A DNA stretch of 64,000 nt, from positions 2,216,501 to 2,280,500 of the forward strand of contig NZ_CP045201.1 in NCBI RefSeq assembly GCF_014899185.1. Direction: 5' to 3'. Every line of letters starts with the position of its first letter. Position 1 is the first letter of the stretch. The translations under genes were made by a program, and so were the position numbers. This document shows, one piece after another, positions 1-9,357 of this stretch. The notes beneath the pieces are model-generated. The model had not been told where the DNA came from. It was given only the letters and a program-made list of their open reading frames with translations, and made no database searches. The DNA comes from Pseudooceanicola spongiae (lineage in GTDB: Bacteria; Pseudomonadota; Alphaproteobacteria; Rhodobacterales; Rhodobacteraceae).

Positions 1-23
1 GGACCTCCGCCGAGAGTGTAGGA

Positions 24-338
24 TCAGCCCAGCAGCGCCGCGCGCACCTCGGGTGTCCACCCCAGATAGAGAGTCTCGCCCTGCTCGATAAGGGGGCGCT
101 TCATCAACAGCGGGTGTTCGCGCAGCAACTCGCGCATCGGGCGGGCACGCGTCGCCTCGTCCAGCGCGCGCCAGGTGGTCGAGCGGCGGTTCAGAAGATC
201 GTCGCCAAAGGTTTCCGCAGCGCGCTGCAACAGCTCCTCAGGCAGACCATCGGTGCGGATATCTGTCAGCTCCGGATTGCCGAGCTCTTTCAACGCTTTG
301 CGACAGGTATCGCAGGCCTTGATTCCATAGACATTCAT
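24..338 (-). CDS. ArsC/Spx-family thioredoxin-fold protein (YffB-like)
   Basis: A 104-residue protein of the ArsC/Spx family, small thioredoxin-fold proteins that include glutathione-dependent arsenate reductases and Spx-type regulators. A CxxC pair (C9-D-T-C12) lies right after the first strand, and the family's 'LLMKRPLIEQG' segment is near the C-terminus. The start at 338 is chosen because AGGGAGA sits just upstream and the family begins MxxYGI; an upstream in-frame ATG at 365 lacks a site. No arsenic genes are nearby, so true arsenate reduction is not indicated; a YffB-like function is likelier. It is transcribed divergently from the cold-shock gene at 532. Confidence 0.85.
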   Translation of the reverse strand: MNVYGIKACDTCRKALKELGNPELTDIRTDGLPEELLQRAAETFGDDLLNRRSTTWRALDEATRARPMRELLREHPLLMKRPLIEQGETLYLGWTPEVRAALLG

Positions 339-531
339 TTTCGTCTCCCTGCCTGTCATTCGCACAATTGCAAAGCTGCGCCACGGCGCGGCCCTTGTTT
401 TGCTTGCTTTTTACAAAACGAATGCAATCCTGACCATGTCGCATGGCGCGAAAGTGGTGAATTTTCGCACTCAAGCGCCGTGATACATATGACCCGCCCG
501 GGCGGGACGGAAAGGCAAAAGGAGAGACGGA

Positions 532-738
532 ATGCCTGTAGGCACCGTGAAATGGTTCAATACGACAAAGGGTTACGGATTTATCGAACCCGAAGAAGGC
601 GGCAAGGATGTGTTTGTGCATATCTCAGCCGTCGAACGGTCCGGACTGACCGGATTAGCCGACAACCAGAAGGTCGGCTATGAGCTGTCCGAAGGTCGCG
701 ACGGCCGCGAAATGGCCGGAGATCTCAAGCTCTTGTAA
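532..738 (+). CDS. Cold-shock domain protein (CspA family)
   Basis: A 68-residue single cold-shock domain (OB fold) that would bind single-stranded RNA or DNA, typically melting mRNA structure. RNP1 (KGYGFI, residues 13-18) and RNP2 (VFVHI, 27-31) are intact, as is the opening 'GTVKWFN'. An AAGGAGAG ribosome-binding site precedes the ATG. Length matches the family. The gene stands alone with a 193-bp divergent leader shared with the ArsC-like gene; cold induction cannot be read from the sequence. Confidence 0.95.
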   Translation: MPVGTVKWFNTTKGYGFIEPEEGGKDVFVHISAVERSGLTGLADNQKVGYELSEGRDGREMAGDLKLL

Positions 739-862
739 ACGATAGCCGGTACGCGGAGGCGCTGCGTCAGCCAACATCGGGTCGGAGTACCGCGCAAGAG
801 CCGTGGAGGACAACCGTGGCACTTGCAGATCAGGCACCCGATTTACAAGCAAAATCAAGACG

Positions 863-1207
863 TCAGGCCGGGTCCTTCTGTGGGGACCCGTCCGACAAGC
901 CACCCTGCCAGTCTTCGCCCATGGCGACGATGCAGGAGGTGCCGGTGGCATAGGTGACAACCATCGTCCAGTCGCCGCTGGGGGCCGTCCAGAGCTCCAT
1001 CACCTGTTCGGGGCCGTGTAGCCCCATGGCCTCGCGTCTGCTGCCAAGGCGGGATGTCAGTCGCTTCTGCATCGCCGGGCTGGTGTCGCAGATCACCTCG
1101 GAAATCGGTGATGCGGCCTGAACAGGACTCAGCGACATGGCGATTAAAGCACATGGTATCAGTGGGTTGACTGGTGGGGTTCTGCGTGTGGCGATGCGGG
1201 TGATCAT
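863..1207 (-). CDS. Secreted protein of unknown function
   Basis: A 114-residue protein with an N-terminal signal peptide (basic MITRIATRR, hydrophobic 'LIPCALIAMSLS', likely cleavage near residues 30-32 after VQA-A). The mature part has two cysteines (C40, C92) that could form a disulfide in the periplasm, and a central tract with 'MELWTAPSGDWTMVVTY'. I recognise the general type from Rhodobacterales but not a function. The start is set at 1207 because AGGGA lies at the correct distance; the longer reading from 1249 has no site. It probably forms its own transcription unit. Confidence 0.65.
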   Translation of the reverse strand: MITRIATRRTPPVNPLIPCALIAMSLSPVQAASPISEVICDTSPAMQKRLTSRLGSRREAMGLHGPEQVMELWTAPSGDWTMVVTYATGTSCIVAMGEDWQGGLSDGSPQKDPA

Positions 1208-1301
1208 GGTCGGTCCCTGTCTGCTCTGCCCAAAGTGTAACAGAAACATGACAGAAATTCGACAGGAGTTTATTGCGGCTCTGCGGTCAGGGCTGCTGTT
1301 T

Positions 1302-1712
1302 TCAGGACGGTGTCGGGAAAAGGCGCGACAGGATCAGCACGCCGAGGAACGCCGAGAAACCGGTCAGCACCGTGCCCCATATCAGATCTGTCGCGACCAT
1401 CTGAGGCGCCCAGCCGCGCAGGGTGGCGAAGTTGGTGAACTCATAGGTGCCATAGGCCATGGCGCCGAGAATAGCCCCGTTTACAAGGGCTTGGGAGGCA
1501 GACCCTGACGCCATCGCGGGCAGGGACACGAACCACAGGACGCCGCCGACGTAGAAGAGATAGAAGATCGCGGCGGGGCCGAGGCGAGGGTCTTCGCGTA
1601 CCAGATCGCCCAAGTGGCTCTCGAACAGGGGGCGCATGACGAATTTCAGCATGACGGCGTCAAGGCCTAGGAAGATCACGGCGGTGACGAGGTAGAGAAC
1701 GAGGGTTTGCAT
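1302..1712 (-). CDS. DUF2177-family integral membrane protein
   Basis: A 136-residue membrane protein with about four hydrophobic helices (residues ~4-25, ~48-66, ~74-92 and ~108-130). The N-terminal pattern 'LVTAVIFLGLDAVML' and the 'GAILGAMAYGTYEFTNFATLRGW' stretch are typical of DUF2177, a family without known function. The ATG at 1712 is preceded by GGGAGG and fits the family N-terminus, so the longer frame back to 1973 is noncoding. It is followed on its 5' side by a 271-bp intergenic region holding two repeats (1824-1879 and 1907-1956). Confidence 0.8.
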   Translation of the reverse strand: MQTLVLYLVTAVIFLGLDAVMLKFVMRPLFESHLGDLVREDPRLGPAAIFYLFYVGGVLWFVSLPAMASGSASQALVNGAILGAMAYGTYEFTNFATLRGWAPQMVATDLIWGTVLTGFSAFLGVLILSRLFPTPS

Positions 1713-1823
1713 GGGGCCTCCCGGGCGGTGTTTCAGGAAGGGTACGCCGGGGACCGTGGGTTGGATCACAGCAATCTTGGCGCAGGGCGGAGTTTTCGGA
1801 TCGGGAGGCTGAAAAGGGCGTAA

Positions 1824-1879
1824 TTTGGGATGTCGGTATCCGGTCGGTATTTGAACGGTAATTGAACGGTGCGAAATCC
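1824..1879 (+). repeat. Four-unit 11-bp phased CGGT array, copy A
   Basis: Four CGGT cores begin at 1834, 1845, 1856 and 1867, exactly 11 bp apart, with the units reading GTCGGTATCCG, GTCGGTATTTG, AACGGTAATTG and AACGGTGCG. The 56-bp block is 45/56 identical, without gaps, to 45511-45566. Both copies are intergenic. The helical phasing suggests a protein-binding array, but its function is unknown to me. Confidence 0.7.
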
Positions 1880-1906
1880 TCGGGTGCGGCGCGGATGGAG
1901 CGGTCG

Positions 1907-1956
1907 AGGGGGCGCTGCCCCCGCCTGCGGCCCCCTGGGATATTGGGCACAGGGAA
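1907..1956. repeat. REP-like intergenic element, copy 1
   Basis: A G/C-rich self-complementary segment (GGGGGCGCTGCCCCC, then GCCTGCGGC, then CCCCCTGGGATATT). The same order of modules recurs at 50870-50940 and, inverted, at 55317-55433. It lies between the DUF2177 gene and the HsdR-N-like gene. Such elements usually act as transcript-end hairpins. Confidence 0.5.
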
Positions 1957-1983
1957 ACATGTGGGTGGTGCAACAGAACCCGC

Positions 1984-3036
1984 TCAGGCGGCGTATTTCG
2001 TGAGGGTGGCGAGAAGGCGGTCGCGCAGCTCCATCATGTCGTCGAGATCGGTGATCGGGATGCGCTCCTCTGACTCGCCGTCGAAAAGGCCGATGTATTT
2101 TCTGGCGCGATTGAAGTGCAGGCGCGCGAGGGGTTTGCGGTTGTTGTCATCCAGTAGCACCGCGCAGTAGCTTTTGGCGTCGCGCAGGGTGATGCGGGTC
2201 GGGGCGACATGGCCGCGCAGCAGGGTCTTGACGATCAGCCAGCCCTCGATCTCCTCCTCTGTCGTGTCGGTGGCGTCGGACGGTGGGGTGTCGGGCAGGC
2301 CGGGGGCGGGCTCTTCGGGAGCATCGCTGAGGGCGCTGGACAGCCGGGCCCTGAGTTTATCGCGCTCAAGCTCCTTGAAGGCGGCGGTGGTGGCGGTGGT
2401 CAGCATGTCCCGCAGGGCGAGGCTGGAGCGACCGTCGTAGACCTGCGCGGCGATCAGTTTGACCAGCGGTTCGGGCGGGGCCTCCATCCAGCCGGCCAGA
2501 AGTCGCTTGATCAGAGAGACGTATTTCAGGCGCTCGGCCTGCTGCAGGATATTGTCGATATCAAAGGTGCTGCGGGAGAATTTCGACAGCTCGTTAAGGC
2601 CGGAGCTGGAAAAATCCAGCAGATCGAAAATCAGGAAAGGACGTCGGTCCAGCTTGTTCGGTTCGTCCAGATCGGAGAAAAAGCGATATTCGCGGCCGTT
2701 GGTCAGGATGGCAAATCGTGCATTCGTAACGGTAAAATAGCGAAACAGCTGCGAGAGGTGTTTTTCGTTGAGCTGGGTGTTCAATCCTTTGCATTCGATC
2801 AGGATCGAGATGTCGTTGCCGGTCTTGATGGCGTAGTCGACTTTTTCGCCCTTTTTGCCAACCGCATCGGCGGTGAATTCGGGCACCACCTCAGCCGGAT
2901 TGAAAACGTCATAGCCGAGCGCCTGCAGAAAGGGCAAAATCACGGACGTCTTGACGGCTTCTTCGGTCTGAATGGTTTCTGAGAAATCGGTCAAGCGTTT
3001 GGCCAAGGCCAGTATTGCGCTTTCCAAGCCTGTCAT
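1984..3036 (-). CDS. Orphan type I restriction HsdR N-terminal-like protein
   Basis: A 350-residue protein whose first ~170 residues match the HsdR-N-type PD-(D/E)XK nuclease fold of type I restriction subunits: 'TEEAVKTSVILPFLQALGYDVFNP' leads to D67 (EKVDYAI) and the E81-C-K83 triad. There is no helicase domain; instead a helical middle region, an acidic Pro-rich linker (~245-265) and a C-terminal domain of ~90 residues with 'YCAVLLDD'. No hsdM or hsdS is nearby, so it is not a restriction system. Stand-alone homologues are widespread in bacteria; their role is unclear. Its ribosome-binding site lies inside a 10-bp hairpin (3043-3077). Confidence 0.8.
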   Translation of the reverse strand: MTGLESAILALAKRLTDFSETIQTEEAVKTSVILPFLQALGYDVFNPAEVVPEFTADAVGKKGEKVDYAIKTGNDISILIECKGLNTQLNEKHLSQLFRYFTVTNARFAILTNGREYRFFSDLDEPNKLDRRPFLIFDLLDFSSSGLNELSKFSRSTFDIDNILQQAERLKYVSLIKRLLAGWMEAPPEPLVKLIAAQVYDGRSSLALRDMLTTATTAAFKELERDKLRARLSSALSDAPEEPAPGLPDTPPSDATDTTEEEIEGWLIVKTLLRGHVAPTRITLRDAKSYCAVLLDDNNRKPLARLHFNRARKYIGLFDGESEERIPITDLDDMMELRDRLLATLTKYAA

Positions 3037-3042
3037 AATGAA

Positions 3043-3077
3043 GTCCCCCTGAGCCCGTCATTGGCTGTCAGGGGGAC
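3043..3077 (-). promoter_or_regulatory. Hairpin sequestering the ribosome-binding site
   Basis: A perfect 10-bp inverted repeat, GTCCCCCTGA (3043-3052) and TCAGGGGGAC (3068-3077), with a 15-nt loop. On the minus strand the arm nearest the gene contains the AGGGGGA Shine-Dalgarno sequence of the HsdR-N-like gene, ending 7 nt before its ATG. There is no U-run after it, so a terminator for thyX is unlikely. A TTGACA -35-like hexamer lies at 3083-3088 (minus strand), without an obvious -10. Confidence 0.6.
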
Positions 3078-3089
3078 CTATCTGTCAAG

Positions 3090-3998
3090 TTATTCCAGAA
3101 AACCCTGAAATTCGCGCCATTCGCGTTTGCTCATGCCACAGTTTTCCTCGGTCACGGCCTCGCCCGCCAGCATGCGGCGCAGGCAGTCCATCATCTGGGA
3201 GGACATGGTGACGGCGCCCAGGCGGTAATCCTCGAAGGCCTTGTAGGCGAAGGGCACCCAGTCGGCGACGATCTTGCACATGGCATCGGCATAGACGCGG
3301 ATTTCGTATTGCGCGTGGGCGTCGGCGCGCAGCCGCAGGAAATGCAGCAGGTTGTGCAGATCGACCTTCCAATACCATTGCGTGTAGATATTGGCGGGCA
3401 GGTTCATGCGGGCCAATTCGCGCGCGAGGCCCTGCTGGCCGTTGTCCTGGCTGATCATGTCCTGGTAATGGTCATAGGCGCGGCTGCTGTCCGCCTTGAG
3501 GAATTCGAGAACACGGGCGGCCTCTTCGCCCTCCAGCAGCTCTCCGCGGCCCTGATTGTTGATCTGGGATTGCGCATTCAGCGCGTCGGGCGCGGGAATG
3601 TAGAATTCGCGATCCAGGATCGAGTAACGCGCGGAGTATTCGTTGACGTTGGCGGTGCGGTGGCGGATCCACTGGCGGGCAACGAAGACCGGCAGTTTGA
3701 CGTGCAGCTTGATCTCGCACATCTCAAAGGGGGTCGAGTGCCAGTGGCGCATCAGATAGCGGATCAGGCCTTCGTCGTTCTGCACCGATTTGGTGCCCTT
3801 GCCGTAGGAGACGCGGGCGGCCTGGCAGATCGCGGCATCGTCGCCCATATAGTCGATCACCCGCACGAAGCCGTGATCAAGGACGGGATGCGCGGTGTAG
3901 AGATGCGCCTCCATGCCCGCAACGGTGGCGCGCAGTGTGCTGGCGGTGGCGCTGCGCTGCGCATCAATCTCGGCCTGCTGGTCGGGGGAGAGCGGCAT
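3090..3998 (-). CDS. thyX: Flavin-dependent thymidylate synthase ThyX
   Basis: ThyX makes dTMP from dUMP using methylene-tetrahydrofolate, FAD and NADPH. The signature RHR...NEYSARY spans residues 112-125, and the family's 'HSTPFEMCE' lies at ~87-95. At 302 residues it is longer than the usual 220-250, with an extended N-terminus of ~30 residues, common in alphaproteobacteria. Its substrate is produced by dUTPase (dut, 24276) and the salvage route by thymidine kinase (tdk, 54717), both in this window. No thyA was seen. Confidence 0.96.
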   Translation of the reverse strand: MPLSPDQQAEIDAQRSATASTLRATVAGMEAHLYTAHPVLDHGFVRVIDYMGDDAAICQAARVSYGKGTKSVQNDEGLIRYLMRHWHSTPFEMCEIKLHVKLPVFVARQWIRHRTANVNEYSARYSILDREFYIPAPDALNAQSQINNQGRGELLEGEEAARVLEFLKADSSRAYDHYQDMISQDNGQQGLARELARMNLPANIYTQWYWKVDLHNLLHFLRLRADAHAQYEIRVYADAMCKIVADWVPFAYKAFEDYRLGAVTMSSQMMDCLRRMLAGEAVTEENCGMSKREWREFQGFLE

Positions 3999-4234
3999 GG
4001 GCGAATCCTTTCCTCAAAATCGGGCTTAGATCACTTTACCTTTTCGAAAGGGAGAGAAAAATCCTCGATCCCCAAGCAGAGAGGCATGTGACCTCGCCCG
4101 ATCGCAAGAAGCAGGTTTTGGCGTCGACATGGGCGGCGGGACTGCTAGGTTCAGCGCCATGGTGGTGCCGCCCGGTGCGGCACCGGAAAGATGACAGACG
4201 GCCCGCCAGAGGTGGGGCGACAAGGAGTTTTGCG

Positions 4235-4663
4235 ATGAAGGTACGTTACCTGCATACGATGGTTCGCGTGAAGGACCTTGAGAAGACCATGGCATTTTTC
4301 GAGCTGCTGGGGCTGAAGGAAACCCGGCGGATCGACAACGAGGGTGGGCGCTTCAGCCTGATCTTCATGGCTGCTGAGGGGCAGGAAGAGTGCCCGGTCG
4401 AGCTGACCTACAACTGGGATGGCGATGATGATCTGCCCAGCGACAGCCGCCATTTCGGCCACCTCGCCTATAGCGTCGGCAATATCTACGAGATGTGCCA
4501 GACGCTGATGGATGCCGGTGTGGTGATCAACCGGCCGCCGCGCGACGGGCATATGGCCTTCGTCCGCTCGCCCGACAATATCTCGGTCGAACTGCTGCAG
4601 GAGGGCGGCTCGCTCGAGCCCGCAGAACCCTGGCTGAGCATGTCGAACACGGGTCATTGGTAG
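4235..4663 (+). CDS. gloA: Lactoylglutathione lyase (glyoxalase I)
   Basis: A 142-residue VOC-fold metalloenzyme that converts the methylglyoxal-glutathione hemithioacetal to S-lactoylglutathione. 'LHTMVRVKDLEKTMAFF' holds the first metal-binding His (H6), the 'PVELTYNW' Glu follows, then 'HFGHLAY' and a late 'ISVELLQ' Glu. The start at 4235 is fixed by AAGGAG 7 nt upstream; the longer reading from 3935 runs antisense to thyX. An 8-bp hairpin (4164-4184) lies in the leader. Glutathione for it would come from gshB at 30689. Confidence 0.93.
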   Translation: MKVRYLHTMVRVKDLEKTMAFFELLGLKETRRIDNEGGRFSLIFMAAEGQEECPVELTYNWDGDDDLPSDSRHFGHLAYSVGNIYEMCQTLMDAGVVINRPPRDGHMAFVRSPDNISVELLQEGGSLEPAEPWLSMSNTGHW

Positions 4664-4674
4664 GTCCACAGACT

Positions 4675-5475
4675 GTGAAACGGCCCCTGCCCTTTGGGTG
4701 GGGGCCGTGGCTGCGCCGCGCTCTCGGGGCGGTTTTGACGACGGCGCTTGGCGCCGGGATGAGCGCGGCGGAGGAAAGCTCTGCAAAGTCTGGCACTGTT
4801 TTTGCTGAACTTTCACCGGCGCAGTTGGCGGCGGCGCCCTGTCGGTTGGCGCTTGTGCTGGCGCTGGATGTGTCCGCCTCGGTCGACGAGGGCGAATATG
4901 CCCTGCAGCGGGATGGCCTGGCGGCGGCGCTGCGGGCCCCGGATATCCAGCGCGCCATCCTGAATGGGCAAGGCGGCGTGGCGCTGTCGGTGTTTGAATG
5001 GAGCGGGCGGCAGCAGCAGGCGGTGATCCTGCCTTGGGTGCTGCTGCGCGATGTGGCGACGCTGGAGGCGGCCATCGCCGCGATCGCGCAGGCGCAGCGC
5101 AGTTACAGCGGTTTTCCGACGGCTTCGGGCTATGCTCTGGGGTTCGGCGCGGGGATGCTGCGCGCGGCCCCCACCTGCGATCGGCAGGTGATGGATGTCT
5201 CGGGCGATGGGATCAACAATGAGGGCTTTGCCCCGGCGCTGGCCTACAAGCACTTTCCCTTCGACGGGGTCACGGTGAATGGGTTGGCCGTGCTGGGCCC
5301 GGACGAGGGCGTCCTGCAGTTCTACCGGGACCAGATCCTGCGCGGGCCCGGGGCTTTCGTCATCACCGCCGAGGGGTTCGAGGATTTTCATCGCGCCATG
5401 ACACTGAAACTGTTTCGTGAGATCAATGACATGCAGGTGGGTGAGCGGGCGAAGGTGGAGACATGTTGCGGATGA
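4675..5475 (+). CDS. DUF1194 protein, VWA-like, secreted (first copy)
   Basis: About 266 residues from a GTG start at 4675, giving a signal peptide (basic start, hydrophobic 'ALGAVLTTALGAG'). The rest is a DUF1194 domain with a MIDAS-like DxSxS (LALDVSASVDEGEY) and a second 'DVSGDGINN' loop, features of von Willebrand A folds that bind divalent metal. The start is uncertain because no strong ribosome-binding site is visible; ATG 4759 would lose the signal peptide. It overlaps the next gene, a paralogue, by 13 bp. Function unknown. Confidence 0.75.
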   Translation: MKRPLPFGWGPWLRRALGAVLTTALGAGMSAAEESSAKSGTVFAELSPAQLAAAPCRLALVLALDVSASVDEGEYALQRDGLAAALRAPDIQRAILNGQGGVALSVFEWSGRQQQAVILPWVLLRDVATLEAAIAAIAQAQRSYSGFPTASGYALGFGAGMLRAAPTCDRQVMDVSGDGINNEGFAPALAYKHFPFDGVTVNGLAVLGPDEGVLQFYRDQILRGPGAFVITAEGFEDFHRAMTLKLFREINDMQVGERAKVETCCG

Positions 5476-6203
5476 GGCGTGTTGTCATGGCGGCCCTTCT
5501 GGCGCTGCTGCCCCTTGGCGCGCAGGCAGAGGCCTGTCGGCAGGCGCTGGCGCTGGGGCTGGATGTGTCGGGATCGGTGGATGATACCGAATACCGCTTG
5601 CAGCTGGACGGGCTGGCCGCAGCGCTGGACAATCCACAGGTGCGCGAGGCGCTGATGCAGATGCCCGATGCGCCGGTGCGGCTGATGGTGTTCGAGTGGT
5701 CCGGGCCAGACAATCAACGGGTGCTGGCACCCTGGACGGTGATCAGCGGCGACGAGGCGCTGAGCGCCCTGCAGCAGAAACTGCGCCGGGTTGCGCGGGT
5801 GCAGATGGATCCCTCGACCGCGATTGGGGCGGCGATGCGCTTTGGCGCGGCTTCTCTGGCGGCGCAGGGGACATGCTGGCGGCAGGTTCTGGATGTCTCG
5901 GGCGACGGGATACACAACACCGGGCCTCACCCCAGAGAGGTCGACATGGGCCCGCTGACAGTGAACGGGCTGGTCATAGGCGAGGCCGACAGGGGCGCGG
6001 GCGGCATTGCTCAGCTGATGGCCTATTACCGCGCTTACGTGCTGCGTGGCCCGGATGCTTTCGCCGAAGCCGCAATTGGGTTTCGTGACTTTGAGGCGGC
6101 AATGGTGCGCAAACTGCTGAAAGAGCTGGAGTTCCCATCGGTGTCACAGGGGCGTCCTTTGGGCGATGCGGTGCGCGAGGCGCAGATCAGAGCAGCCGAG
6201 TGA
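5463..6203 (+). CDS. DUF1194 protein, VWA-like, secreted (second copy)
   Basis: A 246-residue paralogue of the preceding gene, with signal peptide 'RRVVMAALLALLPLGAQAEA' and the same DUF1194 core: DVSGSVDDTEY MIDAS motif, 'FEWSGPDNQ' and 'DVSGDGIHN'. The ATG lies inside the end of the first copy, so the two are probably translationally coupled and may form a heteromer. The gene ends in an 'RDFEAAMVRKL' helix shared with copy one (EDFHRAMTLKL). Role unknown; a periplasmic metal-dependent adhesion-type fold is inferred. Confidence 0.85.
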   Translation: MLRMRRVVMAALLALLPLGAQAEACRQALALGLDVSGSVDDTEYRLQLDGLAAALDNPQVREALMQMPDAPVRLMVFEWSGPDNQRVLAPWTVISGDEALSALQQKLRRVARVQMDPSTAIGAAMRFGAASLAAQGTCWRQVLDVSGDGIHNTGPHPREVDMGPLTVNGLVIGEADRGAGGIAQLMAYYRAYVLRGPDAFAEAAIGFRDFEAAMVRKLLKELEFPSVSQGRPLGDAVREAQIRAAE

Positions 6204-6296
6204 TGCCTCTTGGCGATTCCCGAAACAGGGACGCGCAGCGCCGAGATTGATGCCTGCGGGCTTCTGCCCGTCTGGCCCACTGACGGGGGACACCCG

Positions 6297-6797
6297 TCAG
6301 TAGATATAGCGGATCTGGTCGGTCCAGAAGCGTTCGATGCGCCGGAACGAGGTGTTGATTCCCTCAAGCCCGTTGAGGTCGATGACAGCGCGATGTTCCA
6401 GACCTTCGGCATGGCGCACGAACAGCTCCTCCACCACGTCGCGGATGTCGCGGCCCTTTTTCGTCAGGCGGACACGGACCGAGCGGCGGTCGATCTCGCA
6501 TCGCTCGTGGTGCATGTAGCCCATTTCGACCAGTTTCTTGAGGTTGTAGCTGACGTTGCTGCCCTGATAGTAGCCACGGCTTTTCAGCTCGCCCGCGGTC
6601 ACCTCGTTTTCGCCGATGTTGAACAGCAGCAATGCCTGCACCGCGTTGATCTCGAGCACGCCTACGCGTTCGAATTCATCCTTGATCACGTCCAGCAAAA
6701 GGCGATGCAGACGCTCTACCAGCGCGAGGGTATCCAGGTAGCCCGTCATGAACCCCTGTGGCGCGGTGCGCGGCCCGATCGCGTTCTGAATGCTCAT
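6297..6797 (-). CDS. MarR-family winged-helix regulator (LdtR-like)
   Basis: A 166-residue DNA-binding protein. The winged helix spans ~35-125: 'LEINAVQALLLFNIG', recognition helix region 'GSNVSYNLKKLVEMGYMHHE', and wing 'EIDRRSVRVRLTKKG'. It resembles the alphaproteobacterial MarR group that includes LdtR, linked in Liberibacter to cell-wall transpeptidase control; that target is not visible here. The start at 6797 has GGAGAAC upstream. A palindrome (6279-6301) crosses its stop codon and may end the transcript. Confidence 0.85.
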   Translation of the reverse strand: MSIQNAIGPRTAPQGFMTGYLDTLALVERLHRLLLDVIKDEFERVGVLEINAVQALLLFNIGENEVTAGELKSRGYYQGSNVSYNLKKLVEMGYMHHERCEIDRRSVRVRLTKKGRDIRDVVEELFVRHAEGLEHRAVIDLNGLEGINTSFRRIERFWTDQIRYIY

Positions 6798-6968
6798 CCA
6801 AGTTCTCCGTCCATTCTTGTCGGACGGAAATTGGATGAAATTCCCGAAAATTATGTTAATTCCAAATGGATAGACCGTTCCGTGGTTAACGAAACCTCGC
6901 CAAACCATGGCGGAGCGTGGCGCAGCCGGTCTTCTGCGTCTGCAGCCACGCCTCCGGGATCGGTCCGT

Positions 6969-7231
6969 TCAGGGATATTGCGCGATGCGGGTGATCATCG
7001 GCGCCAGCGCGGCGGGGGGCGCTTCCTGCCCCGAGACCCACTGGTAGAGATCCTGATCGTTCTGCGCCAGCACCTGATCATAGGCGTCGAGGTCGCTGTC
7101 GCTCAGATCCGCCAGGCTTTCGGAAAAGCGCGACAGGATGATGTCCATTTCCTTGATGCCGCGGCGCATGGAGCGCATGTGCAGGCGCTTCAGCCGGGTT
7201 TCACGGGCCTCGCCTGTGGGCACGGGTTCGG

Positions 7232-7235
<4 letters not shown>
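6969..7235 (-). CDS. sdhE: FAD assembly factor SdhE
   Basis: An 88-residue helical protein of the SdhE/Sdh5 family, which promotes covalent flavin attachment to succinate dehydrogenase subunit A. The hallmark RGxxE motif is present as R25-G-I-K-E29 within 'MRSMRRGIKEMD', and the family's late 'NDQDLYQWVSG' is clear. It shares a 4-bp ATGA overlap with the upstream XRE regulator, so the two are co-transcribed. No sdh genes are in the window. Confidence 0.92.
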
Positions 7236-8923
<1,688 letters not shown>

Positions 8924-8955
8924 ACCTCGGCTGGGTCCAGCCAAGGGGAGCGTCG

Positions 8956-9357
8956 ATGTCTGATCTGCCGCAGTACTTCTTTCGTGTGCGCGAGAACGGC
9001 GCCTTTGTCTTTCGTCTCGATCCGCAGGGCAGGTCCCGGCGGGTCGAGATGGACCAGATCGCCAGCGCCAATATCCGCAATGGCGAGATCAAGGCGCATG
9101 GCACCCGCGCGCTGGAGCCTGAGGATATCCGCGCCATTGAGGTGTGGATGACGGATCGGCAGGCGACCCTCGCCGCGCGCGAGATCGACGATATCTATCG
9201 CGCGGTGGACCATCTGAACCTGACGGCGCAATGGGCGCAGGCCAGGGCCTCGGATGCGCAGCTGGAGGCGGTGACGGATCAGCTCTTGCTGGCGATGCAT
9301 GATCTGCGCGGCGTGCTGGTGCGCAAGCAGGCAGAGCGGATCGCCCCTGAGGGCTAG
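8956..9357 (+). CDS. Conserved hypothetical protein, cytosolic
   Basis: A 133-residue protein with no signal peptide or membrane helix. The N-terminal third (residues 7-55) looks like a beta-rich domain ('FFRVRENGAFVFRLD...RRVEMDQIASANIRNGEIK'); the rest is helical, with a charged helix 'QLEAVTDQLLLAMHDLRGVLVRK'. I do not recognise a family. It follows the aminotransferase by 32 bp and may be co-transcribed. Its TAG stop interlocks with the TAG of the convergent MATE gene in a shared CTAG. Confidence 0.7.
   Translation: MSDLPQYFFRVRENGAFVFRLDPQGRSRRVEMDQIASANIRNGEIKAHGTRALEPEDIRAIEVWMTDRQATLAAREIDDIYRAVDHLNLTAQWAQARASDAQLEAVTDQLLLAMHDLRGVLVRKQAERIAPEG

Noticed and set aside
24-338. Arsenate resistance operon
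   Set aside because: The ArsC-like gene has no arsR, arsB or arsenite exporter beside it; the divergent neighbour is a cold-shock gene.
1984-3036. Type I restriction-modification locus
   Set aside because: No hsdM, hsdS or helicase part of hsdR in the neighbourhood; flanking genes are core metabolic genes.
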